This document shows, one piece after another, positions 1 through 7,143 of a stretch of 32,322 nt of DNA (positions are counted from its first letter, which is position 1; each line of letters starts with the position of its first letter). Source of the stretch: Acidobacteriota bacterium. GTDB taxonomy: Bacteria > Acidobacteriota > Terriglobia > Acidiferrales > UBA7541. The DNA lies in contig QHYZ01000039.1 in the NCBI GenBank assembly GCA_003225295.1, positions 1 to 32,322 of the forward strand, read 5' to 3'. Position numbers and translations under genes: made by a program. Below the pieces are notes generated by a model. That model had not been told where the DNA came from. It saw only the letters and a program-made list of their open reading frames with translations, and did not search any database.

Positions 1-632
1 CAGGTGAACGTCATATTGTCATCGTTGTCGTAGAAATCCTGGGCCTCAAGAGTGCAGCTACGGTCCTTGCTTTCATACACAATCTTTTTGTTGATCAGCA
101 CGGGTGGTCCATGCGACAGATCGAGTTCTGCGACGACCAGACGCGAGGATGCGGATGACAAATCTGGGTTTTGCTGTGAAGTCTCCGAGTAGGAAATTTT
201 AAGAGACTTTTTCGAAATGGAGGCTCCTTCGCTCATTTTTTGACCAAGCTTAATGGGTCGCGATCCGCGTTCCTTGCTGAGAAACCACAGTTCGTTGTCG
301 CGGGTGCGGCTTACGCGGATGTTCTCGAAATGATCGGGACCGATCAAGATATAGTCGCCGGTCACCAAGTGCATCACCCGCAAAAACACGGCGGCAGGCA
401 CATTGCAGGTGAGGCAGCGAATTTCGCGCGTCTTTAAGTCGATTACCATGGCATCGCCGAAGCTTTTCGCCATGAAGGCGACGCGCAGGTTATCAGGCGA
501 AATGTCAGCACGTTCGCCGAAGTGAGTGAGGATTTCAAAGTTGGGAGGCAGATGCTCGAGGGGATTTCCCTGCTTCCGTTGGGCCGGTAAGGCTAAAAGC
601 AGTCCAGCGAAAAGGCTCAATAGTACGCGCAT
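1..632 (-). CDS. Exported beta-propeller-like (PD40/TolB-like) protein, partial
   Basis: The minus-strand reading frame is open from the ATG at 632 to the window edge, giving 210 N-terminal residues with no stop; the C-terminus lies outside. It begins with a short signal peptide (MRVLLSLFAGLLLALPA) and an AGGATG sequence lies about 8 nt upstream of the start. The mature part has the look of a WD40/PD40 propeller: a segment like FGERADISPDNLRVAFMAKS followed by strands such as VIDLKTREIRCLTC. This is the pattern of TolB-type periplasmic propellers. Family membership is inferred from these repeats, and the enzyme or binding role cannot be told from the part seen. Confidence 0.7.
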   Translation of the reverse strand, partial: MRVLLSLFAGLLLALPAQRKQGNPLEHLPPNFEILTHFGERADISPDNLRVAFMAKSFGDAMVIDLKTREIRCLTCNVPAAVFLRVMHLVTGDYILIGPDHFENIRVSRTRDNELWFLSKERGSRPIKLGQKMSEGASISKKSLKISYSETSQQNPDLSSASSRLVVAELDLSHGPPVLINKKIVYESKDRSCTLEAQDFYDNDDNMTFT

Positions 633-1142
633 GGCGACATCCTATCAAATGGGGCAGCGGTCCAGAGTCTCGAAAAACCCGGGTTGTATTTCTTGCAAAT
701 AAAGATGACGACCTGATGGGAGATTGAGGTGTGAAGAATGCGCTAGAGAAGCGTTAGTTTGCTCCCGTCGGTCGCCCGAAGCCAGCTGTACACACTCTTC
801 TGGGTACTGCCAACCCTAATCGGCGTGCCTGTCATCTTCATGACGGTCGCCTACTATTATATCAACGCAAATCCAACGAAACCAGCAGCGCATCGGGTGT
901 TTCCTCACTACACGTCCCTAAACTTACGCCCGAACTCTAACTGTGCAGGATTGGAAGCCCGGATGGTCGACAACACGCAAGTGATCCGTTCAGCGGCGGC
1001 GCTTGTGGAATCGCTACTCAATGACGTCGCGCTTTCCTTTGACATACGTTACGTTACGCGTTACGGTTGAAAATGATCCGTTCCTGCCGGTGCTCCTGTG
1101 GATTCACTCGCATTGCCGCAAGCGCAGTCGGAGCCTACCTGA
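633..1142. other. Region without a recognisable intact gene
   Basis: About 500 nt between the divergent exported protein and the PfkB remnant. A plus-strand open frame at 759-1070 starts with TTG, lacks a ribosome binding site and has one hydrophobic stretch (about residues 14-37), but I recognise no family. It is in the same frame as the PfkB remnant but is separated from it by three stop codons (1068, 1074 and 1140), so it may be further decayed sequence. The promoter of the minus-strand gene at 632 should lie here; no convincing box was found. Confidence 0.4.
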
Positions 1143-1455
1143 CTTGGTGCGCACAGCGCGGCTCTAAGCCTTGGTGTCGAGGGACTACTGTTCTGTCCTG
1201 CCGAGGATGCACAGGTATTGTTCGCTGCTCCGCCACGATTGACCCGGCGCTCAACGGTCGGCTCCGGTGATTCTGCGCTTGCAGGAATTGCTCAGGCCAT
1301 TCGCTCTGGTGCCAGTCCGGACGAAGCTTTGCGCCTCGGAGCATCCTGCGCTGCTGCCAATTGTCTTGCCGACTCTCCGGGCAGGTGCCCGCCTCGAGGA
1401 TATCCGTCGCTTTCAAAAGGAGATTCCCGTGCAGACCCTCGAAGCTGGTCTTTGA
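1143..1455 (+). pseudogene. PfkB-family sugar kinase, C-terminal remnant with frameshift
   Basis: Only the C-terminal third of a PfkB/ribokinase-like kinase (1-phosphofructokinase/LacC type) is present. The translation from 1143 gives AALSLGVEGLLFCPAED, then STVGSGDSALAGIAQAIRSG, then EALRLGASCAAANCLADSPG. GSGDS is the family's GAGDS active-site motif with its catalytic Asp. Near 1385 the reading frame changes: the expected C-terminal helix (LEDIRRFQKEIPVQTLEAGL) continues in another frame and stops at 1455. A TGA lies directly upstream (1140) and the N-terminal substrate domain is missing. It ends 54 nt before the isomerase gene, so it was probably once part of the same sugar operon. Confidence 0.75.
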
Positions 1456-1498
1456 AGCTTCGCTATTTTGCCAAGTTCTGTTAAACAGGGGAGCCATG

Positions 1499-1505
1499 AA
1501 GGAGG
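1499..1505 (+). promoter_or_regulatory. Ribosome binding site that fixes the isomerase start
   Basis: AAGGAGG lies just upstream of the GTG at 1510. It supports this GTG rather than the upstream TTG at 1468. An out-of-frame ATG at 1496 would encode only five residues (MKEVP) and end at a TGA overlapping the GTG. Confidence 0.6.
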
Positions 1506-1509
1506 TGCC

Positions 1510-2346
1510 GTGAAAAAATCTATCGGCGACAACATGATTCCGAAGGGTTGGAGCTTCGAGCAGGGACTCGAACTCGTAAAGAAGGCAGGATACGATGGCA
1601 TCGAGCTCTGGCTCGGTCACGTTCCGTGGTTTCAGATGAGCACTACAGACGCGCAGGTAAGCGAGTTGCGCCGCAAAGTGGAAAACGCCGGCTTGGTGGT
1701 CTCAAACGTTTCGACTGGCCTCCATTGGGATACTCCGCTCTCGGCCCGCGACCCTAACGTACGCGCCAAGGCGATTCGCATTGTAGAGCGCCAGCTAGAG
1801 ACGGCTCAGCTCCTCGGTTGTGACGCCATACTTGTGGTAACCGGGCTTGTGACCCAAGAAGTTCCTTACAACGAGGTCTACCAACGCTGCCTGGACGGGA
1901 TGAAACAGCTAGCGCCACTCGCAGCAAAGGCGCAAGTAAGGATCGGTTGTGAAAATTGCAATTCGGAGCAACGCTTCTTGCTGACGCCGCGAGAATTCTG
2001 GACGTTTCTCAACGATGTGAATAGTCCCTTCGTCGGCATTCATCTTGATGTGGGGAACATTCACGACACTGGATTCGCCGAGCAGTGGATTGAGATACAT
2101 GGACCGCGCATCACGCGCATCCATCTAAAGGATGTCCTGAAAAAGCGCGGCCGATGCTGCGACACTGTGTATACGAGCCTTTTCATTGGCGATAACAACT
2201 GGCCCGCCATCAGGGCCGCACTAACCAAAGTCGGCTACGACGGCTGGTTGATCGCGGAAATGGAAGCGCGCTATCGGTACGCGCACGACCAGCAGTTTTA
2301 TGACACCGCCGCTGATATGGACCGCCTCGTTTCGGGCAGGCTATGA
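1510..2346 (+). CDS. Sugar phosphate isomerase/epimerase (AP endonuclease 2-like TIM barrel)
   Basis: A 278-residue cytoplasmic TIM-barrel protein of the xylose isomerase-like/AP endonuclease family 2 group. The start is taken as GTG 1510 because the family's usual N-terminus (KKSIGDNMIPKGWSFEQGL, then KKAGYDGIELWLG) begins there. The metal-binding residues are visible in order: Glu in IGCENCNSEQ, Asp in GIHLDVGNIHD, His in RIHLKDV, and the C-terminal Glu in WLIAEMEARY. Such enzymes isomerise, epimerise or, in 3-keto-sugar pathways, cleave keto-sugars using a divalent metal. The next gene starts 20 nt downstream, consistent with one operon with the GMC dehydrogenase genes. The exact substrate cannot be read from sequence. 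Confidence 0.88.
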   Translation: MKKSIGDNMIPKGWSFEQGLELVKKAGYDGIELWLGHVPWFQMSTTDAQVSELRRKVENAGLVVSNVSTGLHWDTPLSARDPNVRAKAIRIVERQLETAQLLGCDAILVVTGLVTQEVPYNEVYQRCLDGMKQLAPLAAKAQVRIGCENCNSEQRFLLTPREFWTFLNDVNSPFVGIHLDVGNIHDTGFAEQWIEIHGPRITRIHLKDVLKKRGRCCDTVYTSLFIGDNNWPAIRAALTKVGYDGWLIAEMEARYRYAHDQQFYDTAADMDRLVSGRL

Positions 2347-2366
2347 AGTAAACGCTGAGGGCCTGA

Positions 2367-3146
2367 ATGAAAATCTCGCGCCGAAATTTTCTGTCATCTG
2401 TGACCGCCTCGACCGGCACCCTGTTGTCAATCCGGTTAATGGGGTTGGATTGGTTTGATTCTCGACCTGAACCCGAACTCCATTGCCTCGTTCTCGACTT
2501 GCAGTCGCATTGTGTCCTTCGCGAATCGTTGCACGGATATCAAGCGGCACTCGCCGGCGAATGTCATTGTCGCTCGGAAGCTAGGATCGATTCACGGCGG
2601 CGCTGTGCGATGGCACTTGTTCCGGGCCTCGGAACATTGGACCCCGCGATAGCGCAGACACTGTTGGATTTAATGGAGGGTGGGACTCATCTTTTGTTGG
2701 AATCCGGCGCGGGATTTTTAAGCCCGGCGGAATTTTCTGCTCACCAGAGAATGCTACATCGTTATTTCGACCTCGGAGTCGGGCCGCCCATCGATCTTTG
2801 GGCCGGAAACTCTCGCGCCGACTGTCGTTTTGACCATCGTCCCGGGTCTCATCAGAGAAAGGAGTCGGACAGTGGGAAATCCGTTCCTTACGTCAACTAC
2901 CTTTGGCCGCGCGAAACCATAGTCAGGGACTTCAGTCGCGTGGTTCCTGTGTTGTCGAAAGGCGAAGATATAATCGGCCGGATAGGACCATTACCAGTCG
3001 CGTCGAAGAAGCGTCTGGCGAACGGAACACTTATTTTTCTCGGATCTCCGTTGGGACCCGCACTCCGCGCTGGCGACCTTGAAGCTCGGTCCTGGCTCGG
3101 CTCGGTTACGTCGGCCGAAACTGTGGCTGATTTCGCGCGAGGTTAG
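2367..3146 (+). CDS. Tat-exported protein with GAT-like fold, function unknown
   Basis: A 259-residue protein with an N-terminal twin-arginine signal (MKISRRNFLSS followed by a short hydrophobic stretch), so it should be exported folded. The middle (LVPGLGTLDPAIAQTLLDLM, then GGTHLLLESGAGFL) and the end (GTLIFLGSPLGPAL) resemble the alternating strands and glycine turns of class I glutamine-amidotransferase-like or trimerisation-like domains; no Cys nucleophile is obvious. It has a weak GAGGG ribosome site. Its place between a sugar isomerase and a GMC dehydrogenase suggests a part in the same periplasmic sugar conversion, but this is inference. Confidence 0.65.
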   Translation: MKISRRNFLSSVTASTGTLLSIRLMGLDWFDSRPEPELHCLVLDLQSHCVLRESLHGYQAALAGECHCRSEARIDSRRRCAMALVPGLGTLDPAIAQTLLDLMEGGTHLLLESGAGFLSPAEFSAHQRMLHRYFDLGVGPPIDLWAGNSRADCRFDHRPGSHQRKESDSGKSVPYVNYLWPRETIVRDFSRVVPVLSKGEDIIGRIGPLPVASKKRLANGTLIFLGSPLGPALRAGDLEARSWLGSVTSAETVADFARG

Positions 3147-3455
3147 CTCCATTCTCTGCGAAAGTCTCCGCTCGCACTACTTACGTTCCCCACATAGCGA
3201 CTGGCTCCGTTTCCACTGGGGTTTGCCCCACGAACAACCGGCCTCAGCGAAAGACGTGCAACCGTTCATCGAACGTCTGCCGCCACACGACAGTAGTTTG
3301 CTGGCTCTGAGGTTCCACTGGACAAAGTAGGCGCTCGGCTGTTGAATGCGGCCACGTTTTTTAATTTCGGCGTGCAGCTGTCTTTGCTATAGTCGGCGTC
3401 TTGCAACGCGCAATCCGCCAACTTGCTTCTTAGGGATTGCGGGGAGGTTTTCGGG
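3147..3455. other. Intergenic region upstream of GMC dehydrogenase
   Basis: About 310 nt. A plus-strand open frame overlaps the end of the previous gene and runs to 3330, but it has no ribosome site or recognisable domain. A GGGGAGG ribosome site at 3441-3447 precedes the GMC start at 3456. No clear promoter or terminator was recognised. Confidence 0.4.
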
Positions 3456-5213
3456 ATGGCGGAACCACAGTTAGATCTCAGCAAGACTTACGACGCGATA
3501 GTCGTTGGATCAGGGGCCGCTGGCGGGATGGCGGCACATGTCCTCACTAGCCACGGCATGCAGGTGCTTCTGCTCGAGGCAGGAAAGAAACTGCCCATCG
3601 AGCAGGAATTGCGCTCGATGGAGTGGCCCTACGACAACGCCCATAGGGGATACCTTCCGCCGGAGTCGCATTCGCTGACGTTCAACGAGTACACCATTCG
3701 CAATCCGCCCTATGGCGCGGGCTCTGAGAAGGCCAAGCATCTCCACAGCTACGTGGGCAGCAGCGACTACGTCAAGAATATTGTTGTCGACGAGCGTGAG
3801 CATCCTTTCACGGGCACGAACTACGCTTGGGTTCGCGCGCGGTGCCTCGGCGGAAAAACGAATATCTGGGGGCGGCTCGCGCTGCGCCTCTCCGACTACG
3901 ACTTCAAGGCCAAAAGCCGCGACGGCTTTGGCGAGGATTGGCCCATCAGCTACGGCGACATCGCCCCCTATTACGACAAAGTGGATTTGCACCTCGGCAT
4001 CATGGGTGTGAAGGAGAATTTGCCCCATCTTCCCGACGGCATATTTCAGCGACCTCAAAAACTGAACTGTGCCGAAGTCACTCTGAAGCAGAGTCTGCAG
4101 AAAATGGGGCGGGTGCTGACACAGTATCGCGCCGGCGTCACCAGCGAAGGCCTGAAGCACAATAAATATCGCAGCCGTTGCTATGGGCGCGGCGCTTGCG
4201 AGCGCAAGGGCGGCTGCGACATTCACGCGGCGTTCGATTCGCCCACCGGCTTGATCTATCCCGCGATGGACACCGGGAGTTTGACGCTACGCACCAATGC
4301 GGTCGTGCGGGAAGTCACCGTCGATCCGGAAACCGGCAAAGCGAGCGGCGTGCAATTTATCGATTCGCAGACCATGAAGGATTATGCCGTGCACGCCAAG
4401 GTTGTCGTCCTCGCGGCGTCCACTCTTGAATCCGCGCGCCTGCTGTTGCTCTCCAAGTCGCGGCTTTATCCAAAGGGGTTGGCGAATTCCAGCGGCCACG
4501 TCGGCCACAATTTTTGCGAACACCTGATGGGACCCGGAGTCACCGGCCGGGCGAAAGATCTGGTTGCCAAGCCGTCAACCCTGGACGACGGCCGGCCTGG
4601 CGGCTTCTATCTGACCAGGTTTCGCAACCTTTCAGAGAAGCACCCGAAATTCATCCGCGGCTACGGGTTTGAAGGCGGCAGCGGCTGCGGCATGTTTCCA
4701 CACGGGACCGACGTGCACGGTTTCGGCGCATCCTTCAAAGAAGAAGTCCGCAAAAATCAGGGTGCCTACATCAGTATGGGCGCTTTCGGCGAGGTCCTGG
4801 CGCGCTACGAAAATTACGTGGACATTGATCCCGTGGTAAGAGACAAATGGGGCATTCCTGCGTTGCGTTTTCACTACAAGTTCGGCGACAACGAGCACCG
4901 CATGGCCGAGGACATGAAAGAGACCTCGCAAGAGATGTTCGAGGCCGCGGGATTCGAGATCGTGCGCGTCAGCAGCCGCGTGCTTACCGAGGGCTGGTCC
5001 ATTCATGAACTCGGCACGGCGCGCATGGGAACCGATCCCAAGACTTCCGTTCTCAATCAGTTTCAGCAGTCGCATGACGTGAAGAATCTGTTTGTCGTCG
5101 ACGGTAGCGCATTCGTCAATGCCAGTTGCCAGAATCCGACGTGGACCATTATGTCCTTGTGCTGGCGCTCCTGCGACTACCTCGCGGACGAATTTCGCAA
5201 AGGGAACTTGTAG
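3456..5213 (+). CDS. GMC-family flavoprotein dehydrogenase, large subunit
   Basis: A 585-residue FAD-dependent glucose-methanol-choline oxidoreductase. The ADP-binding motif VGSGAAGG is at about residues 17-24, with LLLEAGKKLP after it. The family C-terminus is clear: HELGTARMG at about 517 supplies the active-site His, and SCQNPTW at about 558-564 its Asn partner. A Cys-rich insert (RCYGRGACERKGGCD) is of the kind found in membrane-coupled sugar dehydrogenases and glucoside 3-dehydrogenases. The start is ATG 3456, 8 nt after GGGGAGG, rather than the upstream TTG at 3423. There is no signal peptide; the small subunit 7 nt downstream has the Tat signal, so the pair is probably exported together. 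Likely role: periplasmic oxidation of a sugar or glycoside. Confidence 0.93.
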   Translation: MAEPQLDLSKTYDAIVVGSGAAGGMAAHVLTSHGMQVLLLEAGKKLPIEQELRSMEWPYDNAHRGYLPPESHSLTFNEYTIRNPPYGAGSEKAKHLHSYVGSSDYVKNIVVDEREHPFTGTNYAWVRARCLGGKTNIWGRLALRLSDYDFKAKSRDGFGEDWPISYGDIAPYYDKVDLHLGIMGVKENLPHLPDGIFQRPQKLNCAEVTLKQSLQKMGRVLTQYRAGVTSEGLKHNKYRSRCYGRGACERKGGCDIHAAFDSPTGLIYPAMDTGSLTLRTNAVVREVTVDPETGKASGVQFIDSQTMKDYAVHAKVVVLAASTLESARLLLLSKSRLYPKGLANSSGHVGHNFCEHLMGPGVTGRAKDLVAKPSTLDDGRPGGFYLTRFRNLSEKHPKFIRGYGFEGGSGCGMFPHGTDVHGFGASFKEEVRKNQGAYISMGAFGEVLARYENYVDIDPVVRDKWGIPALRFHYKFGDNEHRMAEDMKETSQEMFEAAGFEIVRVSSRVLTEGWSIHELGTARMGTDPKTSVLNQFQQSHDVKNLFVVDGSAFVNASCQNPTWTIMSLCWRSCDYLADEFRKGNL

Positions 5214-5220
5214 GTGAAGC

Positions 5221-5838
5221 ATGTCTAACAATAATCCTATTGATCTGCGGCAAGATCGCCGGGAATGGCTGAAAACCTCGGCCGCCATAGTCGGCGCCTC
5301 ATTACTACCTCTACCAGCCATAACTCAGGAACAGCCGCATGCGGAGACCGCGTCGGCCAAGCCTGTAGGTAAGTCTTCGGAAAACAATTTCCCCTCTCGC
5401 TTCTTCACTCCCTTGCAACACGCGCTGGTCGAGGAATTGTCAGAAACGATCATTCCCGCCGACGACCATTCTGGCGGGGCTAAAGCTGCGAAAGTTGCTG
5501 ACTTCATCGACCAGTTACTGGGCGAGACCTATGATGACAATCAGAAGGCGCTGTGGCGCGAGGGCTTGCGCCTCGTTGACCTGATGAGCCGGCACTACAG
5601 CGGAAAGCCTTTCCTCGAGGCTCGCCCCGAGGAAAGAGTCGCGGTTCTCAAAGTGCTTTCTGACAACGATCACATGACCGATCTGCCCGAAGTTCGCTTC
5701 TTCATTGAGTTGAAGCGCCTCACGGTGCGTGGCTATTACACCTCCAAAATCGGCATTCACGATGAGCTCGAATACAAAGGTAATCGAATTCTTCAGGAGT
5801 ACGTGGGCTGCGACGACCAGGGGCCGGCGAATTCTTGA
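5221..5838 (+). CDS. Gluconate 2-dehydrogenase subunit 3-like Tat protein (GMC small subunit)
   Basis: A 205-residue protein with a twin-arginine leader (QDRREWLKTSAAIVGASLL) and the body of the gluconate 2-dehydrogenase subunit 3 family: FTPLQHALVEELSETIIPAD near residues 60-80, then a helical core and a C-terminal VRGYYTSKIGIHDELEYKG. In known complexes this small subunit carries the FAD subunit through the Tat system and is needed for its maturation. The gene starts 7 nt after the GMC stop, with AGGTGAAG as ribosome site, so the two are almost certainly translated together. No cytochrome c subunit follows, so the electron acceptor is unknown. Confidence 0.9.
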   Translation: MSNNNPIDLRQDRREWLKTSAAIVGASLLPLPAITQEQPHAETASAKPVGKSSENNFPSRFFTPLQHALVEELSETIIPADDHSGGAKAAKVADFIDQLLGETYDDNQKALWREGLRLVDLMSRHYSGKPFLEARPEERVAVLKVLSDNDHMTDLPEVRFFIELKRLTVRGYYTSKIGIHDELEYKGNRILQEYVGCDDQGPANS

Positions 5839-5850
5839 TTTTGGAGCGCG

Positions 5851-5887
5851 GCGGTCTTGTTTATCCTGAGCGAAGTCGAAGGACCGC
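5851..5887. repeat. REP-like intergenic palindrome
   Basis: GCGGTC (5851-5856) and GACCGC (5882-5887) can pair around a core containing TCCTGAGCGAAGTCGAAGGA, itself largely palindromic. This core is a familiar dispersed intergenic element in many bacterial genomes. It lies between the small-subunit gene and the Gfo/Idh gene, where it could act as an mRNA-stabilising or terminating hairpin. Only one copy is in this window. Confidence 0.55.
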
Positions 5888-5938
5888 ACTTTTAACGGTC
5901 TTTGAAACGACTCGCGTGACCTTTTGATCGGAGTGCCT

Positions 5939-7060
5939 ATGACGAACGGCAGGGTGAAAGTCGGCATCATCGGGTCGCAATTTCAGGCAGGCATTCACGC
6001 CGCGTCCTTGCAAATCATGCCGCATGAGGCGGAAGTCGTCGCGATCGCCTCTCCGACTCCTGGCAACGCCGCTGCGCTCGCAAAGCGATTCAGAATTCCG
6101 CGCGTATTCACCGACTACCGCGAGATGCTGCGAGAGCGGGACATCGAGATGGTCACTATCGCCGCCCCAAACAGCCTGCACGCTAAGATGACCAGGGACA
6201 TTGCCGCGGCTGGCAAGCACATCGTTTGTGAAAAACCTTTGGCCATGACCATTGCCGAAGGGGAGGCGATGATCGCTGCGGCGAAGCGCCACGGCGTCCT
6301 CCTCATGTACGGCGAAGAGCTTTTCTTCACGCCGAAATATTTGAAGGCCAAGGAAATGGCCGATGCCGGCGCTTTCGGCAAAGTTTATCTCATCAAGCAA
6401 AGCGAAAAGCATTTTGGGCCGCACAGCGCATGGTTCTGGGACGTGAACCGATCCGGTGGCGGCGCACTGATGGATCTTGGGTGTCACGGAATCGCTTTCT
6501 GCTACTGGTTTCTTGGACGCTCGCCGATCAAGTCGGTCTATTGTCAAATGGGCACGCACGTTCATGGCGAAAAGACCAAGGCCGAGGACGATTCTCTGTG
6601 CATTCTCGAATTCGCCAATGGTGCGGTCGGACTGGTGGAAAATAGCTGGGCGCGCCGCGGCGGGATGGACGACCGCATCGAAGTTTTCGGCGAAGCCGGC
6701 TGCTCTTACGCCAATCTCCACATGGGCAATTCGCTGCCGACCTACAGTGAAAACGGATACGGCTACGCAGTCGAAAAAGCTCCCACAACGAAAGGTTGGA
6801 CGTATCCCGTTTTCGAGGAACTCTGGAATTACGGCACGCCGCAAGAACTGACCCACTTCGCGCACTGCGTGCGCGGCAAAGAGACTCCGCAAGCTACGGG
6901 CGAAGATGGCTTGGTCGTCCTTCGCGCAATTTATGCCGGCTATGCGTCCGCTGGCGAAGGCCGCAAGATCGCGCTGCCATACCAACCGCCGCCCGAAGTG
7001 AAAAATCCGATCGATCTTTGGCTCAACGGTGCGGCTCGCCAACAGACTGCGCCGCATTGA
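5939..7060 (+). CDS. Gfo/Idh/MocA-family NAD(P)-dependent oxidoreductase
   Basis: A 373-residue protein with an N-terminal Rossmann fold (VKVGIIGSQFQAGIHAASL) and the family's EKP motif in HIVCEKPLAM at about residues 98-100. The second domain carries GGGALMDLGCHGIAF, which supplies the Asp and His of the active site. The family reduces or oxidises sugars and inositols, and several members act on 3-keto-glycosides. The start is ATG 5939 (6 nt after GGAG) and not the in-frame TTG at 5924. It lies about 100 nt after the GMC small subunit with a hairpin between. It probably handles the keto-sugar after uptake; the substrate is inferred only from context. Confidence 0.92.
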   Translation: MTNGRVKVGIIGSQFQAGIHAASLQIMPHEAEVVAIASPTPGNAAALAKRFRIPRVFTDYREMLRERDIEMVTIAAPNSLHAKMTRDIAAAGKHIVCEKPLAMTIAEGEAMIAAAKRHGVLLMYGEELFFTPKYLKAKEMADAGAFGKVYLIKQSEKHFGPHSAWFWDVNRSGGGALMDLGCHGIAFCYWFLGRSPIKSVYCQMGTHVHGEKTKAEDDSLCILEFANGAVGLVENSWARRGGMDDRIEVFGEAGCSYANLHMGNSLPTYSENGYGYAVEKAPTTKGWTYPVFEELWNYGTPQELTHFAHCVRGKETPQATGEDGLVVLRAIYAGYASAGEGRKIALPYQPPPEVKNPIDLWLNGAARQQTAPH

Positions 7061-7063
7061 AGT

Positions 7064-7087
7064 AGGACAGACATTCTTGTCTGTCCT
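7064..7087. terminator. Perfect 10-bp hairpin after the Gfo/Idh gene
   Basis: AGGACAGACA (7064-7073), loop TTCT and TGTCTGTCCT (7078-7087) form a perfect stem, followed by CTTTCCTT. It begins 4 nt after the Gfo/Idh stop. The T tract is imperfect, so it may instead be a dispersed palindrome; it could reduce read-through into the permease gene. Confidence 0.5.
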
Positions 7088-7143
7088 CTTTCCTTCAACT
7101 ATGGCACGCTTGCATCCGCTTCCAGTTTTCACGAGGTGATTCC

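Noticed and set aside
759-1070. Possible 103-residue membrane protein
   Set aside because: TTG start, no ribosome site, no family, and surrounded by decayed sequence; kept only as a note in the region entry.
3510-4226. 238-residue minus-strand open frame
   Set aside because: Antisense to the first GMC dehydrogenase, no family motifs.
5861-7132. 423-residue minus-strand open frame
   Set aside because: Lies opposite the well-supported Gfo/Idh gene, has no domain or ribosome site, and its composition fits the antisense shadow of a GC-rich gene.
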